Of a DNA stretch of 64,000 bases, positions 43,797 to 53,223 are shown piece by piece. The notes beneath the pieces were generated by a model. The model saw only the letters and a list, made by a program, of their open reading frames with translations, was not told the origin of the DNA and searched no databases. The position numbers and the translations under genes are program-made. This DNA comes from JAYFRL01 sp034925905 (GTDB taxonomy: Bacteria > Bacillota > Clostridia > Lachnospirales > Anaerotignaceae), in the NCBI GenBank assembly GCA_034925905.1, contig JAYFRL010000004.1, forward strand, positions 4,021 through 68,020. Reading direction: 5' to 3'. Each line of letters opens with the position of its first letter. Positions within the stretch are counted from its first letter, which is position 1.

Positions 43797-43800
43797 ATAA

Positions 43801-43829
43801 AAATGCATGGAGTTCTCCATGCATTTTTA
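43801..43829 (+). terminator. Terminator of the methyltransferase gene
   Basis: Stem AAATGCATGGAG / CTCCATGCATTT followed by a T run. Confidence 0.88.
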
Positions 43830-43836
43830 TTTTAAA

Positions 43837-43865
43837 AAAGAGCAATTATTTTTAGATTGCTCTTT
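43837..43865 (-). terminator. Terminator of the pst-pho operon
   Basis: Stem AAAGAGCAAT / ATTGCTCTTT with a 9-nt loop, then a T run on the minus strand; it begins at the phoR stop codon. Confidence 0.88.
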
Positions 43866-45525
43866 AACGGTATTGTTTAGGGAATTTAATGCTGATTTTT
43901 GTTCCTTTTCCCGCTTCGCTTTCAAGCGTTATGTCTGCATCATGATATTTGGCGGCATGTTTTACTATAGAAAGACCAAGCCCCGTCCCGCCAGTCTCTC
44001 TTGAATGGCTTTTATCAACCCGGTAAAAGCGTTCAAAAACGCGTGACTGTTGTTCTTTCGGTATGCCTATCCCTGTATCAGAGACAGTTAAAATAACCCC
44101 ATCAGCTTCATTTAAAAGGCTCACGTCAACCTTGCCATTTTCAACATTATATTTTACTGCGTTGTCACACAAATTATATATAATCTCATACAGCATGCGG
44201 CGTACTCCCCAAACATAAACATCATCACCTTCCAGAGAAAGCTTGATTTTTCTTGCCGCAGCCTCGGTTGAAAGCACAGATAAGGCTTCGTCCGCAAGCG
44301 TTTTAAGATTAACGTCTTCTTTGGTAATGTTGTTGCCCTCATCCAGCTGTGACAGGCGGATAATATCATCTATAAGCATTACAAGCCGTCCAGCTTCGGT
44401 GCGTATGCGCCCCACAAACCTTTGCATATCTTCTTGCTTTACAAGTCCGTTTTCTATAAGCTCCGCAGAACCCATTATTGAATGCAGCGGGGTTTTAAGC
44501 TCATGAGATACGTTTGCGGAAAATTCTCTTCTAAGCTTTTCAGCCTGTTCTTTTTCCGTTATGTCAAAAGCAAGTATACAGCTTCCTGTCATTTTCCCGT
44601 TTGAAATAACTGGGCTAACATTAATTTGATATTCACGTCCGGCAAGCTCCATTGTTGCTTCGGCAAATTTCCCGTCTTGGGCAGTGCGTGTAAGCTCCTG
44701 CATTATAAGGCTCCTATCCACAGTCAATATATCATGGCCTATGCAGTCCGTGCTTGTTTCAAAAAGCTTTGCCGCAGCAGGGTTAATGCTTAGAATATTG
44801 CCTTTTTCGCCTAACAAAATAAGACCTTCACTCATATTTTCAGTAACGGCTGAAAATTCATTCTGCATTTGAGTAAGCCTTCCTATTTGCCTTTTTATCT
44901 GCCTGCGCTGCTGTTCTATCCTTGTAAGCAAAGGAGATAATTCTTCATATGCATCGTTTTCAAGAGGATTATCCAAATCAAGCGAATTAAGCGGATCAAT
45001 AACACGTTTTGACAGTCTGTTTGCCAAAACAGCAGAAAGTATAATTGCAACCATCATCACAAAGAAAATAGGTTGAAGCATTCCAAGCGCCAATGCAACC
45101 ACCGTATACTGGGTTGTTGATAAGCGTATAACCGTACCGTCGGGAAGCAATTTGGCAAAATAAATCGTTTTTTCGGCAATTGTGGATGAATAACGCGAGC
45201 TTTCACCGGAGCCTGTTTCCATGGCCTCTATTATTTCTTCACGGTCAAGATGGTTTTCCATTTCTTTTGCATCAGATTTAGTGTCATATAGAACTTCTCC
45301 GTCTGCCCCGACCCATGTTATTCTGTAATTATTCATTTTTATTCCTTCAAGGTATGAATAACCTTCGTTTTCAACCCCACGGGCGGCAAGCGTAGTTTGA
45401 GCTTCAAGCTGCTTTTCCTGGATGGATCCAAAGTAGTCATATAAAACGCCCATAATAATTATAAAACAAGCGATCAATGAAGCAGAGGCAACAAAAAAAA
45501 TGGACCTGAATATCTTTTTTGTCAT
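43864..45525 (-). CDS. phoR: Phosphate-regulon sensor histidine kinase PhoR
   Basis: A 553-residue membrane kinase. Transmembrane helices lie at about 8-30 and 142-168, enclosing a short extracellular domain; a PAS domain spans about 222-325 (NEFSAVTENMSEGLILL); His341 in SANVSHELKTPLHSI is the phosphorylation site; the ATPase domain has NLCDNAVKY, DTGIGI and GTGLGLSIV. It overlaps the phoP stop by 4 bp. Placement after phoU and phoP supports the PhoR name. Confidence 0.93.
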   Translation of the reverse strand: MTKKIFRSIFFVASASLIACFIIIMGVLYDYFGSIQEKQLEAQTTLAARGVENEGYSYLEGIKMNNYRITWVGADGEVLYDTKSDAKEMENHLDREEIIEAMETGSGESSRYSSTIAEKTIYFAKLLPDGTVIRLSTTQYTVVALALGMLQPIFFVMMVAIILSAVLANRLSKRVIDPLNSLDLDNPLENDAYEELSPLLTRIEQQRRQIKRQIGRLTQMQNEFSAVTENMSEGLILLGEKGNILSINPAAAKLFETSTDCIGHDILTVDRSLIMQELTRTAQDGKFAEATMELAGREYQINVSPVISNGKMTGSCILAFDITEKEQAEKLRREFSANVSHELKTPLHSIMGSAELIENGLVKQEDMQRFVGRIRTEAGRLVMLIDDIIRLSQLDEGNNITKEDVNLKTLADEALSVLSTEAAARKIKLSLEGDDVYVWGVRRMLYEIIYNLCDNAVKYNVENGKVDVSLLNEADGVILTVSDTGIGIPKEQQSRVFERFYRVDKSHSRETGGTGLGLSIVKHAAKYHDADITLESEAGKGTKISIKFPKQYR

Positions 45526-46199
45526 GTTTCTCTCACCTCCATTTTATATCCTACTCCACGGATAGTTTCAATAAGCTCACCGCAAAGCCCAAGCTTTTGC
45601 CTTAAAGTTCTTATATGAACATCTACCGTCCGCGTTTCGCCGTAATACTCAACACCCCAGATATCAGCAAGAAGCTGATCTCTTGTAAATACCATTCCGG
45701 GATGAGACATAAATATCCTTAACACTTCAAATTCCTTAAATGTTAGCATAACGCGTCCACCATCAGCAATAACGGTATGCTCGTCCAGGTTCATAACAAT
45801 ATTCCCCATCTGCAATAAATGTATCTCCTGCTTTGGGGATGAGCGCCGCAAAACAGCACGCACACGCGAAACCATCTCCATCATTCCAAATGGCTTAACC
45901 AAATAATCATCCGCGCCTAAATCAAGTCCTATGATTTTATCATATTCGGCGCTTTTCGCAGTAGCCATTATTACCGGTATATCTTTTGTTTCGCGGCTTA
46001 ATTTTAATCTTTTAAGTATTGAAATCCCGTCGTCTCCGGGAAGCATAATGTCTAGTATTACAAGCTCAGGCTTTATCGTTTTTAGGGCTTCAAAAAAAGA
46101 GACCCCCTCCGAAAATCCTTCAGCTTCAAAACCCGTAGACTGCAAGGTATATACCTCTATATCGCGTATACTGGCATCATCTTCAACACAAAAAATCAT
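45522..46199 (-). CDS. phoP: Response regulator PhoP (OmpR family)
   Basis: A 225-residue regulator. The receiver domain has the acidic pocket EDD at residues 6-8 and the phospho-acceptor Asp50 in VILDIMLPGDDG. The C-terminal winged helix includes LTFKEFEVLRIFMSHPG and TVDVHIRTLRQKLG. It overlaps phoU by 4 bp and phoR by 4 bp. It likely activates the pstS promoter in low phosphate. Confidence 0.95.
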   Translation of the reverse strand: MIFCVEDDASIRDIEVYTLQSTGFEAEGFSEGVSFFEALKTIKPELVILDIMLPGDDGISILKRLKLSRETKDIPVIMATAKSAEYDKIIGLDLGADDYLVKPFGMMEMVSRVRAVLRRSSPKQEIHLLQMGNIVMNLDEHTVIADGGRVMLTFKEFEVLRIFMSHPGMVFTRDQLLADIWGVEYYGETRTVDVHIRTLRQKLGLCGELIETIRGVGYKMEVRET

Positions 46200-46849
46200 A
46201 TTTCGCTCTCCCCTTTATGAACACCCGTAACAGAAAACAAAACCCATTCCGCAATATTTGTCGCATGATCCCCAATACGTTCAAAATATTTGGCTATCAT
46301 CAAAAGATCGAGCGCATATTCTCCGTTATAAGGCTTACTTCCTATCATATCAATAAGAGATGCTTTAACCTTATCGAATAAAACATCCACAACATCATCA
46401 TAAGCTATAACTGCATTCGCCAGTTCAATATCCTGCTTAACAAATGCGTCAACGCTTTCGGTAACCATTTTGATTGTGGCTTGAGCCATTTCACCTATAT
46501 GGTCACAGTCTTTAACGGTTCTGCCGCCAAGATACCCTATGATTTCAGAAATATCTTCAGCCTGGTCGCCAATACGCTCCATATCGCTTATCATTTTAAG
46601 CGCGGCTGAAATTTGGCGCAAATCCTTTGCAACGGGTTGCTGCTGCAAAATAAGCTTTAAACACATAGACTCTATATTGCGTTCTTTATGATCTATTTCG
46701 CAATCCAAAGCCGCAACCTTTGACGCCATTTTGTTGTCGCCTGAAAGCATGGCTTTTGCAGCTATTGATATAACTTCTTCACATAAAGCTCCCATTGAAA
46801 TAAGTTCTTTGTTTAAAATAGCAAGCTGCTCATCAAATCTAATTCTCAT
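46196..46849 (-). CDS. phoU: Phosphate transport regulator PhoU
   Basis: A 217-residue all-helical protein with two PhoU three-helix repeats. The first repeat holds ALDCEIDHKERNIESMCLKLI and DLRQISAALKMISDMERIGDQAEDIS; the second repeats the pattern with LLMIAKYFERIGDHATNIAEW. It links the Pst transporter to PhoR and restrains phosphate uptake. Its ATG overlaps the pstB stop. Confidence 0.96.
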   Translation of the reverse strand: MRIRFDEQLAILNKELISMGALCEEVISIAAKAMLSGDNKMASKVAALDCEIDHKERNIESMCLKLILQQQPVAKDLRQISAALKMISDMERIGDQAEDISEIIGYLGGRTVKDCDHIGEMAQATIKMVTESVDAFVKQDIELANAVIAYDDVVDVLFDKVKASLIDMIGSKPYNGEYALDLLMIAKYFERIGDHATNIAEWVLFSVTGVHKGESEI

Positions 46850-47604
46850 TATCCGAACCTCCCTGTAATATAATCTTCAGTGCGTTTATCCTTAGGCTGT
46901 GAAAAAAGCAATTCAGTTTTATTGTATTCTATCAGCTCACCTAAAAGGAAAAATGCTGTATTGTCAGAGATTCTTAAGGCTTGTTGCATGTTATGCGTAA
47001 CTATAATAATAGTATATCTGTTTTTAAGCTCCAAAACAAGTTCTTCTATTTTAGTGGTTGAAATCGGGTCCAGTGCGCTTGTAGGCTCATCCATAAGCAA
47101 AACCTCCGGTTCAACTGCCAATGCTCTGGCTATGCAAAGCCTTTGTTGCTGCCCACCCGAAAGCCCAAGAGCAGATTTTTTCATTCTGTCTTTAACTTCA
47201 TCCCAAATAGCGGCGTCTCTAAGAGAGCGTTCAACAATATCGTCAAGCTTAGCCTTGTTTTTTACACCATGTGTACGGGGTCCATATGCTACGTTGTCAT
47301 ATATACTGAAAGGAAAAGGGTTCGGTTTTTGGAAAACCATGCCTATGTTGCGGCGAAGATTTGTAACATCAACGCCCTCTCCAAAAATATCTTCTCCCCT
47401 ATGCATTACCAAACCTGTGATTTTAACATTTGGAATTAGGTCGTTCATACGGTTTAAAGTTTTAATAAACGTAGACTTTCCGCATCCGGACGGTCCTATA
47501 AATGCGGTTATACTCTTTTCCGGGATGTTTATATTAACATCCTTAAGCGCCTGTATGTTCCCATACCATAGGCACAAATCTTTTATTGTAAATACATTAT
47601 TCAT
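46849..47604 (-). CDS. pstB: Phosphate ABC transporter ATPase PstB
   Basis: A 251-residue ABC ATPase. Walker A is GPSGCGKSTFIKTLNRMNDL, with the PstB-typical NRMNDLIPN near residues 51-59; signature ALGLSGGQQQRLCIARALA, Walker B VLLMDEPTSALDP and switch VTHNM follow. It overlaps pstA as ATGA. Confidence 0.97.
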   Translation of the reverse strand: MNNVFTIKDLCLWYGNIQALKDVNINIPEKSITAFIGPSGCGKSTFIKTLNRMNDLIPNVKITGLVMHRGEDIFGEGVDVTNLRRNIGMVFQKPNPFPFSIYDNVAYGPRTHGVKNKAKLDDIVERSLRDAAIWDEVKDRMKKSALGLSGGQQQRLCIARALAVEPEVLLMDEPTSALDPISTTKIEELVLELKNRYTIIIVTHNMQQALRISDNTAFFLLGELIEYNKTELLFSQPKDKRTEDYITGRFG

Positions 47605-48464
47605 AAGCCTCTCCTCCGTTTTATCCTTTTGCCTATGAGCGATGCTGTGAAATTTATAATCATAGTTAATATCATAAGTATGGCCGCAATTGCAAAAGCC
47701 ACCTCAAATTCACCCTGCTCTTTGGCATACACATAAAGGGCAACCGTGAGAGTTGCTCCGGCGCTTCCAAGACCTTCAAAAAATCCGTTTAAGGAATGGG
47801 CAAAACCCGCTGTAAACAAAAGCGCCGCCGATTCGCCTAAGACTCTTCCTGCCGAAAGTATACATCCCGTAATAATTCCATCCATAGACCCTGGTAAAAC
47901 TACCGTTCTTATTACGCGCCATTTGCCAGCTCCAAGCGCAAAAGCACCTTCTCTGTAGCTTATAGGAACCGTTTTAAGGCTTTCTTGGGTTGTTCGGATT
48001 ACCGTTGGAAGATTCATTATAACCAAAGTCAGCGCTCCTGCCAATATAGAGGTCCCGAGATTGAAAAACTGGCAAAAGGCCAGCATTCCTACAAGACCAT
48101 AAATTATAGACGGTATCCCGGAAAGAGTTTCGGATGCATATTCTATGGCTGCAACAATCTTCTTGTTCCTGGCATATTCCGTTAAATAAACCGCAGCCCC
48201 CACTCCAAGCGGCAAAACAATTGCGAGCGTTGCGATAACTATATAAATGGTATTTAAAATATCCGGGAATATGCCTATGCTGTTTGAGAGATAGCTTGGT
48301 TTTGTGGTAAGCAGTTTAACAGTTATATTTGGCAATCCTTTCCAAAAAATATACCCTATCATAGAAATCGCCAAAGCACATGTTATCCCTGAGGCAAGCA
48401 GCATAAGGATTTTCATTGTTATGTTATATATTTTTCTTTCTTTTGAAAGCAATTTTGTATTCAT
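47601..48464 (-). CDS. pstA: Phosphate ABC transporter permease PstA
   Basis: A 287-residue permease with about six transmembrane helices. It carries the conserved SGIPSIIYGLVGMLAFC near residues 112-128 and the coupling loop REGAFALGAGKWRVIRTVVLP. GGAGA precedes the ATG. It pairs with PstC to form the phosphate channel. Confidence 0.96.
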   Translation of the reverse strand: MNTKLLSKERKIYNITMKILMLLASGITCALAISMIGYIFWKGLPNITVKLLTTKPSYLSNSIGIFPDILNTIYIVIATLAIVLPLGVGAAVYLTEYARNKKIVAAIEYASETLSGIPSIIYGLVGMLAFCQFFNLGTSILAGALTLVIMNLPTVIRTTQESLKTVPISYREGAFALGAGKWRVIRTVVLPGSMDGIITGCILSAGRVLGESAALLFTAGFAHSLNGFFEGLGSAGATLTVALYVYAKEQGEFEVAFAIAAILMILTMIINFTASLIGKRIKRRRGL

Positions 48465-48467
48465 TTT

Positions 48468-49346
48468 TTATTTCTCCTTGCTTCTTTTAAGCAGCAGATT
48501 CAGAAGCGCATTTATTAGCATTATAAAAAAGAATAAAACAAGGGCTATCGAAAACAAAGCTTGACGCTGAAGCCCAGATGAATATGACATCTCGCTTGCA
48601 ACAGCCGTCGTTAAGAACCTCACGCTTTGGAATAAAGACGGCATATTGGCAACATTCCCAGCCACCATCATAACTGCCATTGCTTCTCCTATCGCACGCC
48701 CAACTCCAAGCACCACAGCAGCGGCAATTCCGCTTTTTGCGGCAGGTACAGACACTCTAAAATATGTCTCCATAGGCGTGGCCCCCAAGGCAAGAGAAGC
48801 GTCTTCATATTCTTCCGGTACTGCCTCAAGAGCTGTCATGGATACTTTTATTATTGAAGGAAGTATCATAACCGCAAGGGCTATAATAGCTGCCAGAAGG
48901 CTTGCTCCATCAGACACATTGAAAATGCGCATTATAGCTGGCACCAATAAAAGCATACCAGCTAATCCATATACTACCGAAGGGATCCCTGCTAAAAGGC
49001 CCACAGCCGGTTCAATAACCGATTTTACTTTAGTCGGCGCAACCTTTGTAAGATATACAGCCGTTAAAAATCCTATAGGCACCCCCAACAATATGGCACC
49101 AGCGGTGCCATATATGGAGGTTAAAATGAAGGGAAGTATTCCAAAGGAAGGCTCTGAAGCCGTTGAAGCCCATTTAGTTCCAAAAACAAAGTTTACAAAA
49201 CCTATCTCATATATAGCGGGTATTCCTGATATAACAAGATATACAGTTATCAGAAGCACACATCCGACAGCAACAAAGCCAAGTATGAAAAACACGCCGT
49301 GTATGAAATTCTCCATAAACCTTTTTGAGTTATATTTTTTAGCCAT
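48468..49346 (-). CDS. pstC: Phosphate ABC transporter permease PstC
   Basis: A 292-residue permease of about six helices with AGIPSVVYGLAGMLLLVP near residues 135-152 and the coupling loop EEYEDASLALGATPMETYFRVSVP (in part). GGAAGGCG precedes the ATG. It ends 3 bp before pstA begins. Confidence 0.96.
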   Translation of the reverse strand: MAKKYNSKRFMENFIHGVFFILGFVAVGCVLLITVYLVISGIPAIYEIGFVNFVFGTKWASTASEPSFGILPFILTSIYGTAGAILLGVPIGFLTAVYLTKVAPTKVKSVIEPAVGLLAGIPSVVYGLAGMLLLVPAIMRIFNVSDGASLLAAIIALAVMILPSIIKVSMTALEAVPEEYEDASLALGATPMETYFRVSVPAAKSGIAAAVVLGVGRAIGEAMAVMMVAGNVANMPSLFQSVRFLTTAVASEMSYSSGLQRQALFSIALVLFFFIMLINALLNLLLKRSKEK

Positions 49347-49421
49347 TTTTATCGCCTTCCGTGTATATAGAGAGGAATATCTCCTGATTTGGGAAGATTA
49401 TTATATACATTCTCTTGCATA

Positions 49422-50315
49422 TTAGTTTGTAGATACTGCTCCGGCTTTTGATATTATTTCTGAAGCGGAAGCAGATGTGGCATATTTAAAGAAAGCTTCT
49501 GCAGCTTCTGAAAGTTCGCTGCCCTCCTTTGTTACAAGCATAAATGGACGCTGAACCGTATAGCTGCCATCTTTTACTGTTGCTTCACTTGGGGATACTC
49601 CGTCAACAGAGAGAGCTTTCACTTTGTCGTTAACCGATGCAAGCGAAGCATAACCAATTGCATTTGCATTCTGTGAAACAGTTGTTATAACGTCTCCTGT
49701 AGATGTTAATTCCTGACGATATTTGCACATGTCCTCTGTATCTGTTATAGACTCGAAGCCGTCGCGTGTTCCACTTCCTGCCTCACGTCCAATGATAACT
49801 ATCTCTGAATCATTTCCGCCTAAATCTTTCCAATTTGTAATTTCACCTGTATAAATTTTTGCTATTTCTTCAAGGCTTAAAGAAGAAACTGTGTTTTCAG
49901 GGTTAACAATTATTGCAATTCCATCATAAGCAAGAACTGTTTCTGTAAGCCCATTGGCTTTTTCTTCATCCTTAAGAGCGCGGCTTGAAAGACCAATATC
50001 ACAGCGTCCTTCTGCAACTGCAGTGATTCCGCTTCCTGAACCTGTAGGATTGTAAGTAAAGTTCACATCAGGATTTTCAAGTGTGAAAGCCTCGCCTAAA
50101 GCGCCTATAACCTTTTCCATTGAAGTTGAACCGTCTGTTGAAACTGAGCCTGAAAGTTTTTCTTCTGCAACAGTTTCCTTTTCCTCTGCAGCCGGTTTCT
50201 CTGTTGCAGCCGTGTTGGGAACAGTTGTCTCAGTAGAAGCTTTTTTTTCACTACAGCCGGCTAACCCCGAAATTAAAACAGCTGATATAATCATTAAACC
50301 TAATATTCTTTTCAT
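49422..50315 (-). CDS. pstS: Phosphate-binding lipoprotein PstS
   Basis: A 297-residue phosphate-binding protein. The lipobox LAGC places the lipidated cysteine at residue 21, and a Glu/Thr/Ala-rich linker follows (about 22-55). The phosphate-contact zones are SVSTDGSTSMEKVI, NPTGSGSGITAVAEG and IIGREAGSGTRDGFE. It is the first gene of the pstSCAB-phoU-phoP-phoR operon. AGAGGAAAAAG precedes the ATG. Confidence 0.96.
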   Translation of the reverse strand: MKRILGLMIISAVLISGLAGCSEKKASTETTVPNTAATEKPAAEEKETVAEEKLSGSVSTDGSTSMEKVIGALGEAFTLENPDVNFTYNPTGSGSGITAVAEGRCDIGLSSRALKDEEKANGLTETVLAYDGIAIIVNPENTVSSLSLEEIAKIYTGEITNWKDLGGNDSEIVIIGREAGSGTRDGFESITDTEDMCKYRQELTSTGDVITTVSQNANAIGYASLASVNDKVKALSVDGVSPSEATVKDGSYTVQRPFMLVTKEGSELSEAAEAFFKYATSASASEIISKAGAVSTN

Positions 50316-50395
50316 TCTTTTTCCTCTTTTCTTTTTATTATAGTATTAGTTAATTTTTGCATTTTTAGATTTTTTCTTTTACGATTTAATATTAA

Positions 50396-50445
50396 TAAAT
50401 CCAAGTAAAATGAAAAAGTCCCATTATGTTAAATCTAAGTAAAAT
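50396..50445 (-). promoter_or_regulatory. Candidate PhoP-binding direct repeats before pstS
   Basis: Two copies of a 16-bp element, plus-strand TAAATCcAAGTAAAAT at 50396-50411 and TAAATCtAAGTAAAAT at 50430-50445, differ at one base and are 34 bp apart (about three helical turns). They lie 80-130 bp upstream of pstS, where PhoP would be expected to bind. Confidence 0.6.
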
Positions 50446-50536
50446 ATCTTTATATACAAAAAATGGCATGTTTTTATTAATTTCATGCTTTTGGACTAAT
50501 AGTACAATATTAAATTACAGTTTAACGGCATAAAAA

Positions 50537-50578
50537 AACAAGCAGTATTTTGGACTAATCCAAATACTGCTTGTTTTT
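50537..50578 (-). terminator. Terminator of the oxoacid oxidoreductase operon
   Basis: Long stem AAACAAGCAGTATTTTGGA / TCCAAATACTGCTTGTTT with one bulge, then a T run on the minus strand. Confidence 0.88.
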
Positions 50579-50596
50579 TATCTTTTTATTTTTTGA

Positions 50597-51154
50597 TTAT
50601 TTTTGGGCCTCTACATACTCAGCGCCTTTTTTGAGAGCTTCTCTGTTTACAGGGATAAACTTCTCTTTGGCTGCTCCAAAAACCTTCTTGAAAGCTTCAA
50701 GAATAGATTCATTGTCAACTATGTTTTCAATTTTGTTTACTGCTCCAAGCATAACTATGTTAGCAAGCTTAAGGTTTTTAAGCTCATCCAAAGCGATATT
50801 GTTTGCGGGAATATAATATGCTTTAATATCTTTTCTTTCAACTTTCTTTGTAACTATGCTTGAATTGATATATATTGATCCTCCTGGAGCAACAACATCA
50901 ATAAACTTATCATACGAAGGACCATTCATGGCAACAACAACACTGGCATTTGAATTGATAACAGGAGAACCAACAGGTTCTTCTGAAATAACAACAGCAC
51001 AGTTAGCTGTTCCGCCTCTCATTTCAGGGCCGTATGACGGACACCATGAAACCTCTTTGCCTTCAAGCATTCCAGCGTATGTAAGTAGCTGACCCATGCT
51101 CATAACTCCTTGTCCGCCGAAACCGGCGCAGCAAATTTTATGTGTTTTTCCCAT
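50597..51154 (-). CDS. 2-oxoacid:ferredoxin oxidoreductase, gamma subunit
   Basis: A 185-residue gamma subunit. It opens ICCAGFGGQGVMSMGQLL near residues 7-24, the family signature, and has CPSYGPEMRGGTANC near residues 38-52. With the alpha, beta and ferredoxin subunits it oxidises a 2-oxoacid with CoA to acyl-CoA, CO2 and reduced ferredoxin. It ends the operon. The substrate is probably 2-oxoisovalerate or 2-oxoglutarate. Confidence 0.92.
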   Translation of the reverse strand: MGKTHKICCAGFGGQGVMSMGQLLTYAGMLEGKEVSWCPSYGPEMRGGTANCAVVISEEPVGSPVINSNASVVVAMNGPSYDKFIDVVAPGGSIYINSSIVTKKVERKDIKAYYIPANNIALDELKNLKLANIVMLGAVNKIENIVDNESILEAFKKVFGAAKEKFIPVNREALKKGAEYVEAQK

Positions 51155-51156
51155 TA

Positions 51157-51906
51157 TTATTTCGCCTCCTGTGTGATATCTTTATAAACTCCCAGAGGAT
51201 AATAAGGAATCATATTATCTTTTACAAACTCCATTGAATTAACAGGTGTCATACCCCAGTTTGTAGGACAGTTTGAAACTACCTCAATCAATGTGAATCC
51301 TGCTTTTTCTTTCTGAAGTTCAAGGGCCTTTTTAATAGCTTTTTTAGCCTTGATAATGTTTGCAGGTGAGCATATGGATACTCTTTCTATATATGCAGGA
51401 CCTGTAAGAGAAGAAAGAAGCTCGGAAATTCTGATAGGATTACCGTTTAATTCTGCTGTTCTTCCTGCCTGAGAGGTCGTTGCCTTCATCCCGATAAGGG
51501 TTGTTGGAGCCATCTGACCACCTGTCATACCATAAATACCGTTGTTTATGAAAACAACAGTTATTTTCTCGCCTCTTGCTGCCGCATGTACTATTTCAGC
51601 CATACCAATTGAAGCAAGGTCGCCATCACCCTGGTATGAAATAACAATTTCATTTGGGTTTGATCTCTTTAATCCGGTAGCAGTTGCAGGAGCTCTACCA
51701 TGTGAGCATTGAATACCATCTATTGTTAAATATTTGTTTATAAGAACTGCACATCCAACCGGTGCGCAAACAGCAGCATTGTCAAGCTCTCCCATCTCTT
51801 CAAGAGATTCTGCAATAAGCCTGTGAACAATACCATGTCCGCATCCGGGACAATAATGAGTCTTGCGATTTTCCAATCCTTTTGTTTTTTCGAATACAAC
51901 TGACAT
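51157..51906 (-). CDS. 2-oxoacid:ferredoxin oxidoreductase, beta (TPP-binding) subunit
   Basis: A 249-residue subunit that binds thiamine diphosphate. It shows HYCPGCGHGIVHRLIAE near residues 17-33, APVGCAV, the TPP motif GDGDLASIGMAEIVHAAARG, and FINNGIYGMTGGQMAPTT near 124-141. It overlaps the alpha gene stop by one base and precedes the gamma gene. It lacks an extra ferredoxin domain, which is supplied by the small subunit. Confidence 0.93.
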   Translation of the reverse strand: MSVVFEKTKGLENRKTHYCPGCGHGIVHRLIAESLEEMGELDNAAVCAPVGCAVLINKYLTIDGIQCSHGRAPATATGLKRSNPNEIVISYQGDGDLASIGMAEIVHAAARGEKITVVFINNGIYGMTGGQMAPTTLIGMKATTSQAGRTAELNGNPIRISELLSSLTGPAYIERVSICSPANIIKAKKAIKKALELQKEKAGFTLIEVVSNCPTNWGMTPVNSMEFVKDNMIPYYPLGVYKDITQEAK

Positions 51907-52961
51907 TATTTTGCACCTCCCATAACTGATTTAGCAAAATCAACTACCTCATCAGTGCCAATGATAACGCCGCCGCATCTTCCGTGGAATTTAACCTTGT
52001 TCTTATCTCCACATGCAAGCTGAACGTCTTTAACCATCTGACCCATGCTAAATTCAATATCAATAAATTTCTTGATGTTAGGTCTATTTTCAAAAGCTTC
52101 ATCAGGGAATGGCCATAATGTCTGAGGTCTTATAAGACCAATCTTATAACCCTGAGCCCTAAGCTCTGCAATAGCGTTTTTACAAATTCTAGAAGCTGTT
52201 CCGTATGCTACGAAAGCATATTCGGCGTCATCCATCATATAGTCTTCATATTTCTTTTCATTTTCTTCGATCTTAGCATATTTATCGAATAATCCGCCAA
52301 CAACTTCTTTTTCAAATATGTACTGGTCAAACTCAACATTATCTATTGAATGTTTCTTGCCTTTGTTTCCTGTTAAAGCCCAGTCTTTTGCAGGCAAATT
52401 CCTTGGTGCCGGTTTCTTGAATTCAACAGGCTCCATCATCTGTCCAATAAGACCGTCTGCTAAAATGATAACAGGGGTTCCATATAAATCAGCTAAATCA
52501 AAGCCTTCCATAACCATATCAACACATTCCTGAATTGAAGCAGGTGCTAAAACGATATGATGATAGTCTCCATTTGATCCGCCTTTAACACACATATTAT
52601 AATCTTGCTGTGATGGTTGGATTGTCCCAAGACCAGGACCTCCACGCATCATATTTACAACAACCGCAGGAAGACCTGCCCTTGTTATATATCCGAGGCC
52701 TTCTTGTTTAAGAGCGATTCCAGGTGAAGATGAACTCGTCATAGCACGCATTCCGCCTGCAGATGCACCATAAACCATGTTTATAGCAGCTACTTCAGAC
52801 TCGGCTTGTACAAATGTACCTCCAACTTTTGGTAATTCCCTTGAAAGATATTCAGGTATTTCATTTTGTGGTGTTATAGGATATCCGGCGAAAAATTTAC
52901 ATCCAGCTTCAATAGCAGCTTTTGCAACTGCTTCATTTCCTTTCATTAAAACCTTAGCCAT
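51906..52961 (-). CDS. 2-oxoacid:ferredoxin oxidoreductase, alpha subunit (VorB/KorA-like)
   Basis: A 351-residue pyrimidine-binding subunit. It shows GNEAVAKAAIEAGCKFFAGYPITPQNEI near residues 8-35 (in part), SSSSPGIALKQEGLGY, and VNMMRGGPGLGTIQPSQQDY near residues 103-122. The length and subunit order match the 2-oxoisovalerate (Vor) type, which ferments branched-chain amino-acid oxoacids, but the 2-oxoglutarate type is close. Confidence 0.92.
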   Translation of the reverse strand: MAKVLMKGNEAVAKAAIEAGCKFFAGYPITPQNEIPEYLSRELPKVGGTFVQAESEVAAINMVYGASAGGMRAMTSSSSPGIALKQEGLGYITRAGLPAVVVNMMRGGPGLGTIQPSQQDYNMCVKGGSNGDYHHIVLAPASIQECVDMVMEGFDLADLYGTPVIILADGLIGQMMEPVEFKKPAPRNLPAKDWALTGNKGKKHSIDNVEFDQYIFEKEVVGGLFDKYAKIEENEKKYEDYMMDDAEYAFVAYGTASRICKNAIAELRAQGYKIGLIRPQTLWPFPDEAFENRPNIKKFIDIEFSMGQMVKDVQLACGDKNKVKFHGRCGGVIIGTDEVVDFAKSVMGGAK

Positions 52962-52979
52962 TAAGAATTTCCTCCTCTC

Positions 52980-53198
52980 TTAATCGATTTTTTCAACAGT
53001 AATTGCAACATCAGGACATATCCTTGCGCAGCTTGCACAAGCTATACAAGCGTCCATGTCTGTAACCGATGCCGGTGTGTATCCGCTTGTGTTAAGATTT
53101 TCTGTATCCAGAACAAGAATTTGTTTCGGACACACAGAAACACAAAGACCACATCCTTTGCAAACATTCTTATCAATAGTTAATTTCCCTTTTGCCAT
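52980..53198 (-). CDS. Ferredoxin subunit of the 2-oxoacid oxidoreductase
   Basis: A 72-residue protein with two [4Fe-4S] motifs, CKGCGLCVSVCP (near 13-24) and CIACASCARICP (near 51-62). It is the first subunit gene of the operon and acts as the delta subunit that passes electrons to free ferredoxin. AAGGAGGTG precedes the ATG. Confidence 0.94.
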   Translation of the reverse strand: MAKGKLTIDKNVCKGCGLCVSVCPKQILVLDTENLNTSGYTPASVTDMDACIACASCARICPDVAITVEKID

Positions 53199-53223
53199 AA
53201 AAGCACCTCCTTAAAAGAATTAT

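Noticed and set aside
48646..49425. Long plus-strand frame of 259 codons
   Set aside because: It is antisense to pstC, has no ribosome site and shows only the mirror composition of a membrane-protein gene.
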